Source of the DNA: a virus
IMG/VR virus record: IMGVR_UViG_3300045135_001872
Span: 1-26,390 of that record
Direction: 5' to 3' (one strand)
DNA: 26,390 nt
In this document: in pieces, positions 13,754 to 19,556 of the stretch
How positions within the stretch are numbered: the stretch's first letter is position 1
Layout: every line of letters begins with the position of its first letter
Made by a program: the position numbers and the translations under genes
The notes under the pieces: generated by a model
Told to the model about the DNA's origin: nothing
Databases searched by the model: none
Seen by the model: only the letters and a program-made list of their open reading frames with translations

Positions 13754-13782
13754 AGCGCAGGTTTTAAATCTGCGCGTCTTTT
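13754..13782 (+). terminator. Hairpin plus T-run in the 5' leader of the synthetase gene
   Basis: GCGCAG and CTGCGC form a stem that extends inward (GTT/AAT with one G-T) to 9 bp around a 3-nt loop, then GTCTTTTT. It can terminate transcripts coming from the endolysin operon. Because it lies about 5 nt after the predicted start site, it could also attenuate the new transcript. Confidence 0.65.
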
Positions 13783-13803
13783 TATATAAAGAAAGGTAAT
13801 AAA

Positions 13804-14634
13804 ATGACGCAACTTATTTCCCCCACTAAATTTACTCACACTGTTGGCCTTTTAAGGTCATTTTTTTTGGACAAAGGTTTCAAAGAAGTACACACCCAAA
13901 ATAGACTTTCTATATTAGCAGCTTGTGAAGATCCGTTTAATGTAGCAACTTATAATTATGCTGGTCAAGTCTGGCCTCTTCCTCAAACTGGTCAAATGTG
14001 GTTAGAACACGAATTACTCTCTCAGCCCAATGAAAAGGGCTTTTTTTGTGTCTCAACTTCGTATAGACAAGAACCTAATGCTATTCCTGGTAGGCATGAT
14101 ATTATCTTCCCAATGTTTGAATTCGAGATGCCTGGTGATATTGTAGACTTAAAAAAGATGGAGTACGAACTCGTAGACTATTTAGGTTTTGATCGTCCAA
14201 TTGAAAAGACCTATGAAGCATGGCAAAAACACTATAAGGTTAATGGAGAACTTGAAGCTGAACATGAGATTGCTATGTATAATGACTTTAGTACTGCGAT
14301 GATTACAGACTTCCCAGAATTTACTTCTCCGTTCTGGAACATGAGCAGATACGAAGATGGAGTACATAGTAAAAAGATTGATGTCATCTTAGGAGGTATG
14401 GAGACTATCGGTTCAGCTGAACGTTCTACGAACGTAGATCAAATGCGCGATACATTCCACACAATCACCGAAGGAGCTTATGCAAACCTACTATATGATT
14501 TGTTTGGCAAAGACAGAGTAGAAGCAGAACTTGAAGAGTTTTTACAGTTTGATTTCTTTCCCCGCGTTGGTGGTGGTATTGGTATGACTCGCATGATTGC
14601 GGCTCTTGACACCCAGCTCTCACTCGCAGCTTAA
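13804..14634 (+). CDS. Class IIb aminoacyl-tRNA synthetase-like catalytic core (Asn/Asp/Lys subclass), no anticodon-binding domain
   Basis: Encodes 276 aa. Class II motifs appear in order: motif 1 near LLRSFFLDKGFKEVHT (17-31), motif 2 with the ATP-binding R88-x-E90 in STSYRQEPN plus a flipping-loop-like GRHD and FEFE, the subclass IIb segment KKIDVILGGMETIGSAERS (190-208; compare AsnRS 'DLLxPGxGEIIGGSxRE'), and motif 3 GGGIGMTRMI with Arg263. The N-terminal OB-fold that reads the anticodon in AsnRS/AspRS/LysRS is missing; those enzymes are 430 aa or longer. Lone cores of this kind are known as AS-AR (archaeal asparagine synthetase) and EpmA/PoxA. It could charge the adjacent tRNA, make asparagine, or modify a protein. 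Only 7 nt separate its stop from the tRNA gene. Confidence 0.8.
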   Translation: MTQLISPTKFTHTVGLLRSFFLDKGFKEVHTQNRLSILAACEDPFNVATYNYAGQVWPLPQTGQMWLEHELLSQPNEKGFFCVSTSYRQEPNAIPGRHDIIFPMFEFEMPGDIVDLKKMEYELVDYLGFDRPIEKTYEAWQKHYKVNGELEAEHEIAMYNDFSTAMITDFPEFTSPFWNMSRYEDGVHSKKIDVILGGMETIGSAERSTNVDQMRDTFHTITEGAYANLLYDLFGKDRVEAELEEFLQFDFFPRVGGGIGMTRMIAALDTQLSLAA

Positions 14635-14641
14635 AAATTTT

Positions 14642-14726
14642 TGTGGGGTGGTGAAACTGGTAGACACGCACGACTGTTTCTCGTGTGCCGAAAGGCGTGA
14701 TGGTTCGACTCCATCTCCCACAGCCA
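14642..14726 (+). tRNA. tRNA with class II (leucine-type) body, Asn anticodon GUU and encoded CCA
   Basis: 85 nt, folded by hand. Acceptor TGTGGGG/TCCCACA (7 bp, one G-U); 3-bp D-stem GTG/CAC with GG in the loop; anticodon stem CACGA/TCGTG with 7-nt loop CTGTTTC, anticodon GUU at 14676-14678; 13-nt variable arm with stem GCC-GAAA-GGC; T-arm GATGG-TTCGACT-CCATC; discriminator G; CCA encoded at 14724-14726. The D-arm (GGTGAAACTGGTAGACAC) and long variable arm are those of tRNA-Leu, yet the anticodon is that of Asn, whose tRNAs have a short variable loop. Discriminator G fits Asn/Asp/Ser rather than bacterial Leu (A). Position 37 is U, very unusual since it is nearly always a purine. Probably co-transcribed with the synthetase-like gene. 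Confidence 0.85.
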
Positions 14727-14738
14727 AATTTAAAAATT

Positions 14739-14772
14739 AATTCACAAAACTGTAACAATTTTGTATTATAAT
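14739..14772 (+). promoter_or_regulatory. Promoter of the phosphate permease with a Pho-box-like element
   Basis: The 18 nt at 14739-14756 (AATTCACAAAACTGTAAC) agree with the enterobacterial Pho box (CTGTCATAWAWCTGTMAY) at 14 of 18 positions, including a perfect downstream half, and end exactly 10 nt before TATAAT (14767-14772), the spacing expected for PhoB-activated promoters. An ordinary sigma70 reading also exists: TTCACA (14741-14746), 17 nt, TATTAT (14764-14769). I favour neither fully. The A-rich core makes part of the match easy to obtain by chance. Confidence 0.5.
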
Positions 14773-14773
14773 T

Positions 14774-14805
14774 AAAATAAGAGGTCACTTGACCTCTTAT
14801 TTTTT
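14774..14805 (+). terminator. Strong intrinsic terminator overlapping the permease transcription start
   Basis: A near-perfect inverted repeat with GAGGTCA and TGACCTC at its core, extendable with flanking A/T pairs to about 14 bp, ending in a run of T. It ends the synthetase-tRNA transcript. The 5' arm starts just after the permease -10, so the permease message would begin inside the stem and escape it. Confidence 0.75.
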
Positions 14806-14821
14806 ACAAGGAGAAATTAAA

Positions 14822-15781
14822 ATGGAACTTTTAACTCTTTGGATGGTAGTCGGTTTTTTGTTTGCAGGATATTCTGTGATAGCAAATGACTCTGTGCAGA
14901 CTCTCGGCACTTGGATTGCCTCTAATAACGAGAGATTTAGTTGGAAAGTAATGTGGGGAGCAGCTTCGGCAGTTCTCCTTTATACTTTATGGTATGGTTG
15001 GTTCACTAACGGGGGTGATATCAGCTATGGACGCTTAAATAAAATCCCGTTTCAAGAGATTCAGTGGTATCATGCTCTAGCTCCTGGATTACTATTAGTG
15101 CTTACTAGGATTGGTGTCCCAGTGTCAACATCCTTTTTAGTATTAAGTGCCTTTGCTTCTACTTTTGTTCTAGAAAAGATGCTAATGAAATCTATGATGG
15201 GTTATGCAGTTGCAGCAGTAGCGGCATATGCTATTTGGATTGTAGTATCTAAAATACTTGATGAGGCTAAACCTGTTAAAGAAGAACACAAACGTTATTG
15301 GCGTATTGGACAATGGGTAACAACAGGCTTCCTGTGGTTCACTTGGTTGTCACACGATATGGCAAACATCGCTGTGTTTCTACCAAGACATATCCCTTGG
15401 GACTTAATGATTCTTATCAGCGGTGTTTTTGTCGCTGGACTGTGGTATATGTTTAGAGAGGGTGGTGGTAAGATTCAAAACATTGTCCTTGAAAAACATA
15501 ATACTCGATACGTTAGAAGTGCAACAATTATTGACGCTGTTTATTGGCTCGTTTTATGGTTCTTTAAGGAATTAAACGATATTCCAATGAGCACAACCTG
15601 GGTTTTTGTTGGATTACTTTGTGGACGTGAGCTTGCTATGGCTACTATGACAGGAAAACATAAATTTAAAGTTGTATTTCCTTTGATTGGTAAAGACTTT
15701 CTTAAAATGATGGTTGGACTTGCAGCTTCCGTTGGAGTAGTTTTGTCTATCCACTATGTGATCGTTCCCAACGGATTATAA
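14822..15781 (+). CDS. PiT/PHO4-like inorganic phosphate permease
   Basis: Encodes 319 aa with about 8-10 hydrophobic spans. Two inverted-repeat halves each show degenerate PiT signatures: VIANDSVQTLGTWIAS (19-34; compare GANDVANAxGT) with PVSTSF at 100-105, and SHDMANIAVFLP from 177 (compare SHGANDVANA) with MSTTWVFVG from 256 (compare VSTTH). PiT transporters take up phosphate with H+ or Na+; E. coli PitA is about 500 aa, so this is a compact version. Phosphate-acquisition genes are known auxiliary genes in marine phages (pstS) and PHO4 transporters in algal viruses. AAGGAG lies upstream of the ATG. It stands alone between its own promoter and the spanin promoter, which suits separate, phosphate-responsive control. 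Confidence 0.62.
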   Translation: MELLTLWMVVGFLFAGYSVIANDSVQTLGTWIASNNERFSWKVMWGAASAVLLYTLWYGWFTNGGDISYGRLNKIPFQEIQWYHALAPGLLLVLTRIGVPVSTSFLVLSAFASTFVLEKMLMKSMMGYAVAAVAAYAIWIVVSKILDEAKPVKEEHKRYWRIGQWVTTGFLWFTWLSHDMANIAVFLPRHIPWDLMILISGVFVAGLWYMFREGGGKIQNIVLEKHNTRYVRSATIIDAVYWLVLWFFKELNDIPMSTTWVFVGLLCGRELAMATMTGKHKFKVVFPLIGKDFLKMMVGLAASVGVVLSIHYVIVPNGL

Positions 15782-15791
15782 AATTCTTATA

Positions 15792-15820
15792 TTGCCATCT
15801 CCCATAATTTAATCTATACT
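15792..15820 (+). promoter_or_regulatory. Sigma70-type promoter ahead of the spanins
   Basis: TTGCCA (15792-15797), 17 nt, TATACT (15815-15820). The -10 ends 6 nt before the ATG at 15827, and there is no Shine-Dalgarno sequence, so the first transcript codon may be the start codon (leaderless message). Confidence 0.65.
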
Positions 15821-15826
15821 TTATCT

Positions 15827-16321
15827 ATGGGACTTAAAATTGCTGCTATGATGGGTGTAGCAATGGCTGTGATGCTTGGAGGCTTTTATTGGTACTATCA
15901 AGATTCACAAGCTAGGATGGCAACACTCCGAGAAAATAATGCACAACTAGAAGTCGCTGCGCAGGTTGCAAACGAAAGTTTAGATACCATGCGCAGCGAT
16001 TTTGCGCGTGTCTCAAGTTTAAATACAGAGCTTCAAAAAGATTTACAAAAAGCTGAAGAATATAGCGATGAGTTGCGAGGAAAACTTGCAAAATTAGATT
16101 TAGCAGTTGAAGCACTAAAAGATTCAAAAAGCTTAGAAGGAAAAATGAATGGTGCCACGGCAAACGTCTGGCGTGACTTTATGCGTGACTCTGGCAATAC
16201 TAACGAGTATGATTTACCTGACTGGTTGCAGTCGTCCAGAGAAAGAAGTAGTAACGGTAACCAAAGTGGAGAAAACAACAGTGCCGAAGGCAGCTCCACC
16301 GAAACCGTTACAACTAACTGA
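15827..16321 (+). CDS. Inner-membrane spanin (i-spanin, Rz-type)
   Basis: Encodes 164 aa. An uncleaved N-terminal membrane anchor (about residues 4-23, IAAMMGVAMAVMLGGFYWYY) is followed by a long periplasmic coiled coil rich in Gln, Glu and Leu, then a Ser/Asn/Glu-rich tail. This is the layout of Rz. The gene for the outer-membrane partner begins inside it in the +1 frame, which is the classical embedded arrangement. Spanins join inner and outer membranes and fuse them in the last step of lysis of Gram-negative hosts. The first ATG has no ribosome binding site and sits at the predicted transcription start; Met8 or Met9 are alternatives. Confidence 0.75.
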   Translation: MGLKIAAMMGVAMAVMLGGFYWYYQDSQARMATLRENNAQLEVAAQVANESLDTMRSDFARVSSLNTELQKDLQKAEEYSDELRGKLAKLDLAVEALKDSKSLEGKMNGATANVWRDFMRDSGNTNEYDLPDWLQSSRERSSNGNQSGENNSAEGSSTETVTTN

Positions 16322-16529
16322 CACTAGAGTATTTGTAGTCACTGAAGATAATTTTGAGCAATTTGTAGAAGAGTTCACTAGGGAATATGGTGAGCTTGCC
16401 TTTGTTGCCCTATCAATGAAAGATTATGAGAATCTTGCATTGAATGTAGCGGAAATCAAAAGGTACTTAAACCAACAGAGGGAGATTATACTTTATTACG
16501 AAAAGGCTGTGACTGAAGAATCACAGTAG
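16149..16529 (+). CDS. Outer-membrane lipoprotein spanin (o-spanin, Rz1-type), overlapping the i-spanin gene
   Basis: Encodes 126 aa. A hydrophobic signal (VTLCVTLAILTSMIY) ends in the lipobox LTGC with Cys27 as the lipidated residue. A short Pro-rich stretch (PKAAPPKPLQL) follows, as in Rz1, then a helical C-terminal part. Ribosome binding site GAAGGA lies 7 nt upstream of the ATG. The first 58 codons lie in another frame of the i-spanin gene. At 126 aa it is longer than lambda Rz1 (60 aa) and its C-terminal 70 residues, beyond the overlap, are an addition of unknown role. Confidence 0.75.
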   Translation: MVPRQTSGVTLCVTLAILTSMIYLTGCSRPEKEVVTVTKVEKTTVPKAAPPKPLQLTDTRVFVVTEDNFEQFVEEFTREYGELAFVALSMKDYENLALNVAEIKRYLNQQREIILYYEKAVTEESQ

Positions 16530-16538
16530 GAGAAAGCA

Positions 16539-17015
16539 ATGGTTGTTGCAGAGGTATTGGCAGGTATTTCACTTGTCAAAGCCAGTGTTGATTTCATTAA
16601 ATCTAATATTGATACAGCAAAAGATATAGGTGAAATTGCGGGTGCTGTAGATGATTTATTTAAAGGACAAGACGAGGTAGAGAAAAAACGCAGTAAAAAA
16701 GCAGGGTTAGGTGTAGGCGATCAACTAGGAATCAAACATGTCGCTCAAGAAGTTATTGATGCTAGATTAGCGCAAGAAGCTATGCAAGAGATGAGAAATA
16801 TGATTGATATGAGATTTGGTCCTGGCACATGGCAGACTATTCTTGATGAGAGACAGAAACGTATTCGTGAAGAAAAAGAAAGAATTGCTGCTCTTAAAAA
16901 AGAAGAACAGTTAAAAAGACAAGAAACTATGGAGGCAATCAAAGTAGCACTAACTATAGCTGCTGCAGTAGCAACTGGTATAGCACTCATAGTTTTAATG
17001 GCAGTTTATGCATGA
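16539..17015 (+). CDS. C-terminally anchored membrane protein with coiled coil
   Basis: Encodes 158 aa. A weakly hydrophobic N-terminal helix (VVAEVLAGISLVKASVDFI) leads into a polar region, then a long charged helix of heptad character (ILDERQKRIREEKERIAALK) and a C-terminal membrane span (IAAAVATGIALIVLMAVYA). A good AGGAGA ribosome binding site precedes it and it lies directly after the spanins, so a role in lysis or in the virion or membrane is possible. With one clear span and a large cytoplasmic part it is not a typical holin. Function unknown. Confidence 0.6.
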   Translation: MVVAEVLAGISLVKASVDFIKSNIDTAKDIGEIAGAVDDLFKGQDEVEKKRSKKAGLGVGDQLGIKHVAQEVIDARLAQEAMQEMRNMIDMRFGPGTWQTILDERQKRIREEKERIAALKKEEQLKRQETMEAIKVALTIAAAVATGIALIVLMAVYA

Positions 17016-17191
17016 TATACGTTTTTTGGATTATTATGGTTTATTTAATTACCTTAATGATTTACGGTATAAATGCCTATGTTCAAATTGATGAGTTTCA
17101 TTTTTCAATGAAAGAAACTCTGATCGAGAAAAAGACTAGAAGTATTAAAAGTAGGTATGGGCTATGCTTATTGCGTTATTCATCACAATAG
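17012..17191 (+). CDS. Small membrane protein
   Basis: Encodes 59 aa and starts with an ATGA overlap with the preceding gene. An N-terminal membrane helix (VFWIIMVYLITLMIYGINAY) is followed by a basic cytoplasmic tail (EKKTRSIKSRYG). No family recognised. The overlapping start and the chain of further ATGA or out-of-frame overlaps around it support it as a real gene. Confidence 0.5.
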   Translation: MIYVFWIIMVYLITLMIYGINAYVQIDEFHFSMKETLIEKKTRSIKSRYGLCLLRYSSQ

Positions 17192-17325
17192 GTGTAACAA
17201 CTTATGATTTCAATCTTTCATATATCGATATGAAAACTTGTGAGTATCATGCAAAACGAGTTTATGACTCTTTTTTAGATATAAGTCGTCAACCTATATA
17301 TACAGAGTGTAAGGAAATTAAATGA
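17164..17325 (+). CDS. Small, possibly exported protein
   Basis: Encodes 53 aa. It begins inside the previous gene (28-nt overlap) and ends with an ATGA overlap with the nuclease gene. A short hydrophobic start (MLIALFITIGVTT) may be a signal or anchor; the rest is polar with two Cys (TCEYH and TECKE) that could pair in the periplasm. Function unknown. Confidence 0.45.
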   Translation: MLIALFITIGVTTYDFNLSYIDMKTCEYHAKRVYDSFLDISRQPIYTECKEIK

Positions 17326-17747
17326 AAAGTTCAGCTTTTATTGCAGTAATATTTTTTATAGTTTATTCAAATTTTGCTTTTGGATTTATTGAAATGAGAG
17401 AGTTTAGAGGTAATATGTGTTATGATGGTGATACATGTTATGTTATAGCTAAAGATTTACCTGAACCACTACAAAAAATGAGCGTTAGAATACTAGGCAT
17501 TGATACTCCTGAAATAAGAGGTGATTGTGACACAGAAAAAGAGTTAGCCAGAAAAGGTAAATTATATGCTAATCAACTTTTCAGAAATGCAAAAGAAATT
17601 GAATTTAAAGATTTAAAATGGGATAAATATGGTGGTAGGATTTTGTCTAACGTGTACTTAGACGGTGAGCTGTATTCGGAAAAACTTATAGCTTTAGGGT
17701 TTGCCAGATCCTACGACGGTGGAACTAAAGAGGGGTGGTGTGAATAA
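17322..17747 (+). CDS. Secreted staphylococcal-nuclease-like (SNase) endonuclease
   Basis: Encodes 141 aa. An N-terminal signal peptide (AFIAVIFFIVYSNFAFG) precedes an SNase OB-fold: DGDT at 35-38 with the calcium Asp, R56 in VRILGIDTPE with the following Asp/Thr/Glu catalytic group, and a second Arg106 in WDKYGGRILSNV. Three or four cysteines (33, 39, 69, 140) could form disulfides in the periplasm. SNases degrade DNA and RNA with Ca2+. Export suggests action on extracellular or periplasmic nucleic acid, for example incoming DNA of other phages or host debris (inference). ATGA overlap upstream, 1-nt overlap downstream. Confidence 0.85.
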   Translation: MKSSAFIAVIFFIVYSNFAFGFIEMREFRGNMCYDGDTCYVIAKDLPEPLQKMSVRILGIDTPEIRGDCDTEKELARKGKLYANQLFRNAKEIEFKDLKWDKYGGRILSNVYLDGELYSEKLIALGFARSYDGGTKEGWCE

Positions 17748-18028
17748 TGTGGTTTTTCATAATTAAATCTATAGCAGGCTCTATAATAGGATCTGCAACT
17801 GAATCGTGGTTTAGAGACACAAAATTAGGAGTTTGGACATATGCTAAATTGGATTCGCTCTACACTTGGGCGTCAAAAAGATACGGAATCAAAATGCTTA
17901 CTGACGAACGAAAGCGAATGGCTAAATTCCCCGAACTCAGCCGACGACTCGACAGTCTCGAATCTCGTATCAGAATACTCGAACAACAAAAAATTAACTC
18001 AAACTCAATTAGCAACTATCAGGACTAG
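17747..18028 (+). CDS. Small protein with N-terminal hydrophobic helix and coiled coil
   Basis: Encodes 93 aa. The N-terminus (MWFFIIKSIAGSIIGSATES) is moderately hydrophobic; then come a basic helix and a coiled coil (LSRRLDSLESRIRILEQQK). It starts on the last base of the nuclease stop. After the run of six A at about 17988-17994 the sequence ends quickly in this frame (INSNSISNYQD), while the +1 frame stays open and ends exactly at the next gene's start, so the natural product may be longer through frameshifting or a sequence error. Confidence 0.55.
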   Translation: MWFFIIKSIAGSIIGSATESWFRDTKLGVWTYAKLDSLYTWASKRYGIKMLTDERKRMAKFPELSRRLDSLESRIRILEQQKINSNSISNYQD

Positions 18029-18071
18029 GTTTAACACTTGGGAAAAAGATGGTAGAGAGATTGATTTTTAA
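17841..18071 (+). other. Alternative +1 reading frame, possible frameshift extension of the 17747 gene
   Basis: This frame is open from inside the previous gene to 18071, where its TAA overlaps the ATG of the next gene (TAATG), the spacing seen for true gene pairs here. Its last part, KKLTQTQLATIRTRFNTWEK, is a plausible helix that would continue the coiled coil of the 17747 product if ribosomes or the sequence shifted by +1 at the A6 run (CAACAAAAAATTAAC). The part upstream of the run looks like a shadow of the coiled coil. Confidence 0.35.
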
Positions 18072-19246
18072 TGTTTGAAATAATTGATTATGATTCTTTT
18101 GAACCACACACTCCTGTAAATGATTCTCCAACTTTTATGTTCGCTGTAAAAAGTCCTTATTATAGTGAACACTTAAATAATTATTTTTCCTCTTTCATCA
18201 CTGATAAAAAAATTTACATAATCAATGCTCAGTCATATACAAAAAATCCATTTCCAACTTTAAGTAATTCTATCATTTCGGAAGTTAATGATTCTAAAGC
18301 TTTTATTCTTTTGTGTCAAGAGGATGAGTATGATAACTGGAGTAATTTAAGAGATAAAATACAAAACAAATTAGTTGACATAAAATCTGAAAATATATTC
18401 ATAATTACCTCAAATATTTATTTTAATTACGTCGTGCACTCTTATGAAAAAGATAACTGTCCTTTTAAAATATTCTTTTTTAATAAATTCTTTGCGTTGT
18501 TCAATGGTAAAAATTTTTATTCTAAGCATAATATAAAAAAACATTTTAACTTTTTAGCACGACGAGAAAAAGATCATCGTAGATATTTATACTATAAAAT
18601 AAAAAAATTTAATCTATTAGAAAAAGGCAACATTTCCCATCATAAAACACGTCATATAAACGATACAACTCAAGATGATATGCTTTTTGAAAACCAATTA
18701 AAAGAAAAACTCTCTAAATCTGACTATGATGAATATAAAAGGTATTCATCTGAAACTAAATTGTTGAATCAAAATGATGAGCTTAATTCTCATACTTTAG
18801 AAGAACCAGACTTTTATGATCAATTTTACATAAATCATCCAAACATTTGTAACACTGCGTTTCTTGATGTAGTTACTGAGGCTTCTGCTGATAATGGTTG
18901 TTTATTTATAACTGAAAAAACCTTAAAAAGTGTAGCTTACAAAAAACTGTTTTTAATAGCGGGTAATCCTTACTCTTTAAAATTTCTACAAAACCTAGGC
19001 TTTAAAACCTTTCCTCACATATTTGATGAAAGTTATGATTTAAAATTGTGCAAAATTTCAAGACTTGACCATATATCAAATGAGTTATTAAAATTTTGTT
19101 CTTTACCTTTAAGTGAAGTAGAAAAATTAAAAAATGACAACAAAGACATTTTAGATTATAATTATGAACATTTAGTTAAAAATTTTGATTGTACTTTTAA
19201 TTTAATACCAAAAATACAATCTTACTTGAGGAGACATCGTGTCTGA
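18071..19246 (+). CDS. Large AT-rich phage protein with glycosyltransferase-like C-terminal motif
   Basis: Encodes 391 aa. The gene is strikingly AT-rich and Lys/Asn/Phe-rich compared with its neighbours, suggesting a recent or independent origin. Near residue 280 it has LFITEKTLKSVAYKKLFLIA, then SLKFLQNLGFKTFPHIFDES and YD. This 'TEKTxKPxxxxxPFIxxG...LGFxTFxxxxDExYD' pattern recurs in marine phage proteins and resembles the nucleotide-sugar-binding end of some glycosyltransferases; I rate that link as tentative. The N-terminal half has no recognised domain. It overlaps the following gene by 8 nt. Confidence 0.55.
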   Translation: MFEIIDYDSFEPHTPVNDSPTFMFAVKSPYYSEHLNNYFSSFITDKKIYIINAQSYTKNPFPTLSNSIISEVNDSKAFILLCQEDEYDNWSNLRDKIQNKLVDIKSENIFIITSNIYFNYVVHSYEKDNCPFKIFFFNKFFALFNGKNFYSKHNIKKHFNFLARREKDHRRYLYYKIKKFNLLEKGNISHHKTRHINDTTQDDMLFENQLKEKLSKSDYDEYKRYSSETKLLNQNDELNSHTLEEPDFYDQFYINHPNICNTAFLDVVTEASADNGCLFITEKTLKSVAYKKLFLIAGNPYSLKFLQNLGFKTFPHIFDESYDLKLCKISRLDHISNELLKFCSLPLSEVEKLKNDNKDILDYNYEHLVKNFDCTFNLIPKIQSYLRRHRV

Positions 19247-19556
19247 AGAAACAAATAATTTTCACCCTGCTGACACTAATGCAGACGGTAAAGTAAGTCC
19301 AGAAGAAGAGGCTATGTATCTTGAGTTCAAGCGTAAAGAACTTGAAGATAAAGACGCACAGAGAGATGCTATTAGAAAAATGGCGTGGTTTGCACTAACA
19401 GGTCTATTAGTTTACCCACTTGGCATCTTTCTAGCAGATGCACTAAGCATGGGTAAAGCAGCTGAATTGATTGCTGATATAGCACCTACCTACTTTGCCT
19501 CTATCGCAGTTTTAGTATCTGCATTTTTTGGTGCTGATGCTCTTAAAAAGAAATAG
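19239..19556 (+). CDS. Membrane protein with one EF-hand loop (GTG start)
   Basis: Encodes 105 aa. A textbook 12-residue EF-hand loop lies at 12-23 (DTNADGKVSPEE): Asp12, Asn14, Asp16, Lys18, Ser20, Glu23. Two membrane spans follow (MAWFALTGLLVYPLGIFLAD and TYFASIAVLVSAFFGADAL). The start is GTG, set by GAGGAGA upstream, and overlaps the previous gene. Ca2+-dependent membrane action or holin activity are both conceivable: two short spans suit a class II holin. The EF-hand in front of holin-like helices is unusual to me. Function not established. Confidence 0.6.
   Translation: MSEETNNFHPADTNADGKVSPEEEAMYLEFKRKELEDKDAQRDAIRKMAWFALTGLLVYPLGIFLADALSMGKAAELIADIAPTYFASIAVLVSAFFGADALKKK

Noticed and set aside
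13804-14634. Classical AsnA (aspartate-ammonia ligase)
   Set aside because: Motif 3 is similar, but the segment KKIDVILGGMETIGSAERS and motif 2 (SYRQEPN, GRHD) resemble the Asn/Asp/LysRS core more than AsnA; not fully excluded.
14642-14726. Ordinary tRNA-Leu
   Set aside because: The body is leucine-like, but the loop CTGTTTC gives anticodon GUU, not a Leu anticodon, and the discriminator is G; no alternative stem gives a Leu anticodon.
14465-14788. Minus-strand 107-aa frame over the tRNA
   Set aside because: Covers the tRNA and a terminator hairpin, both better supported.
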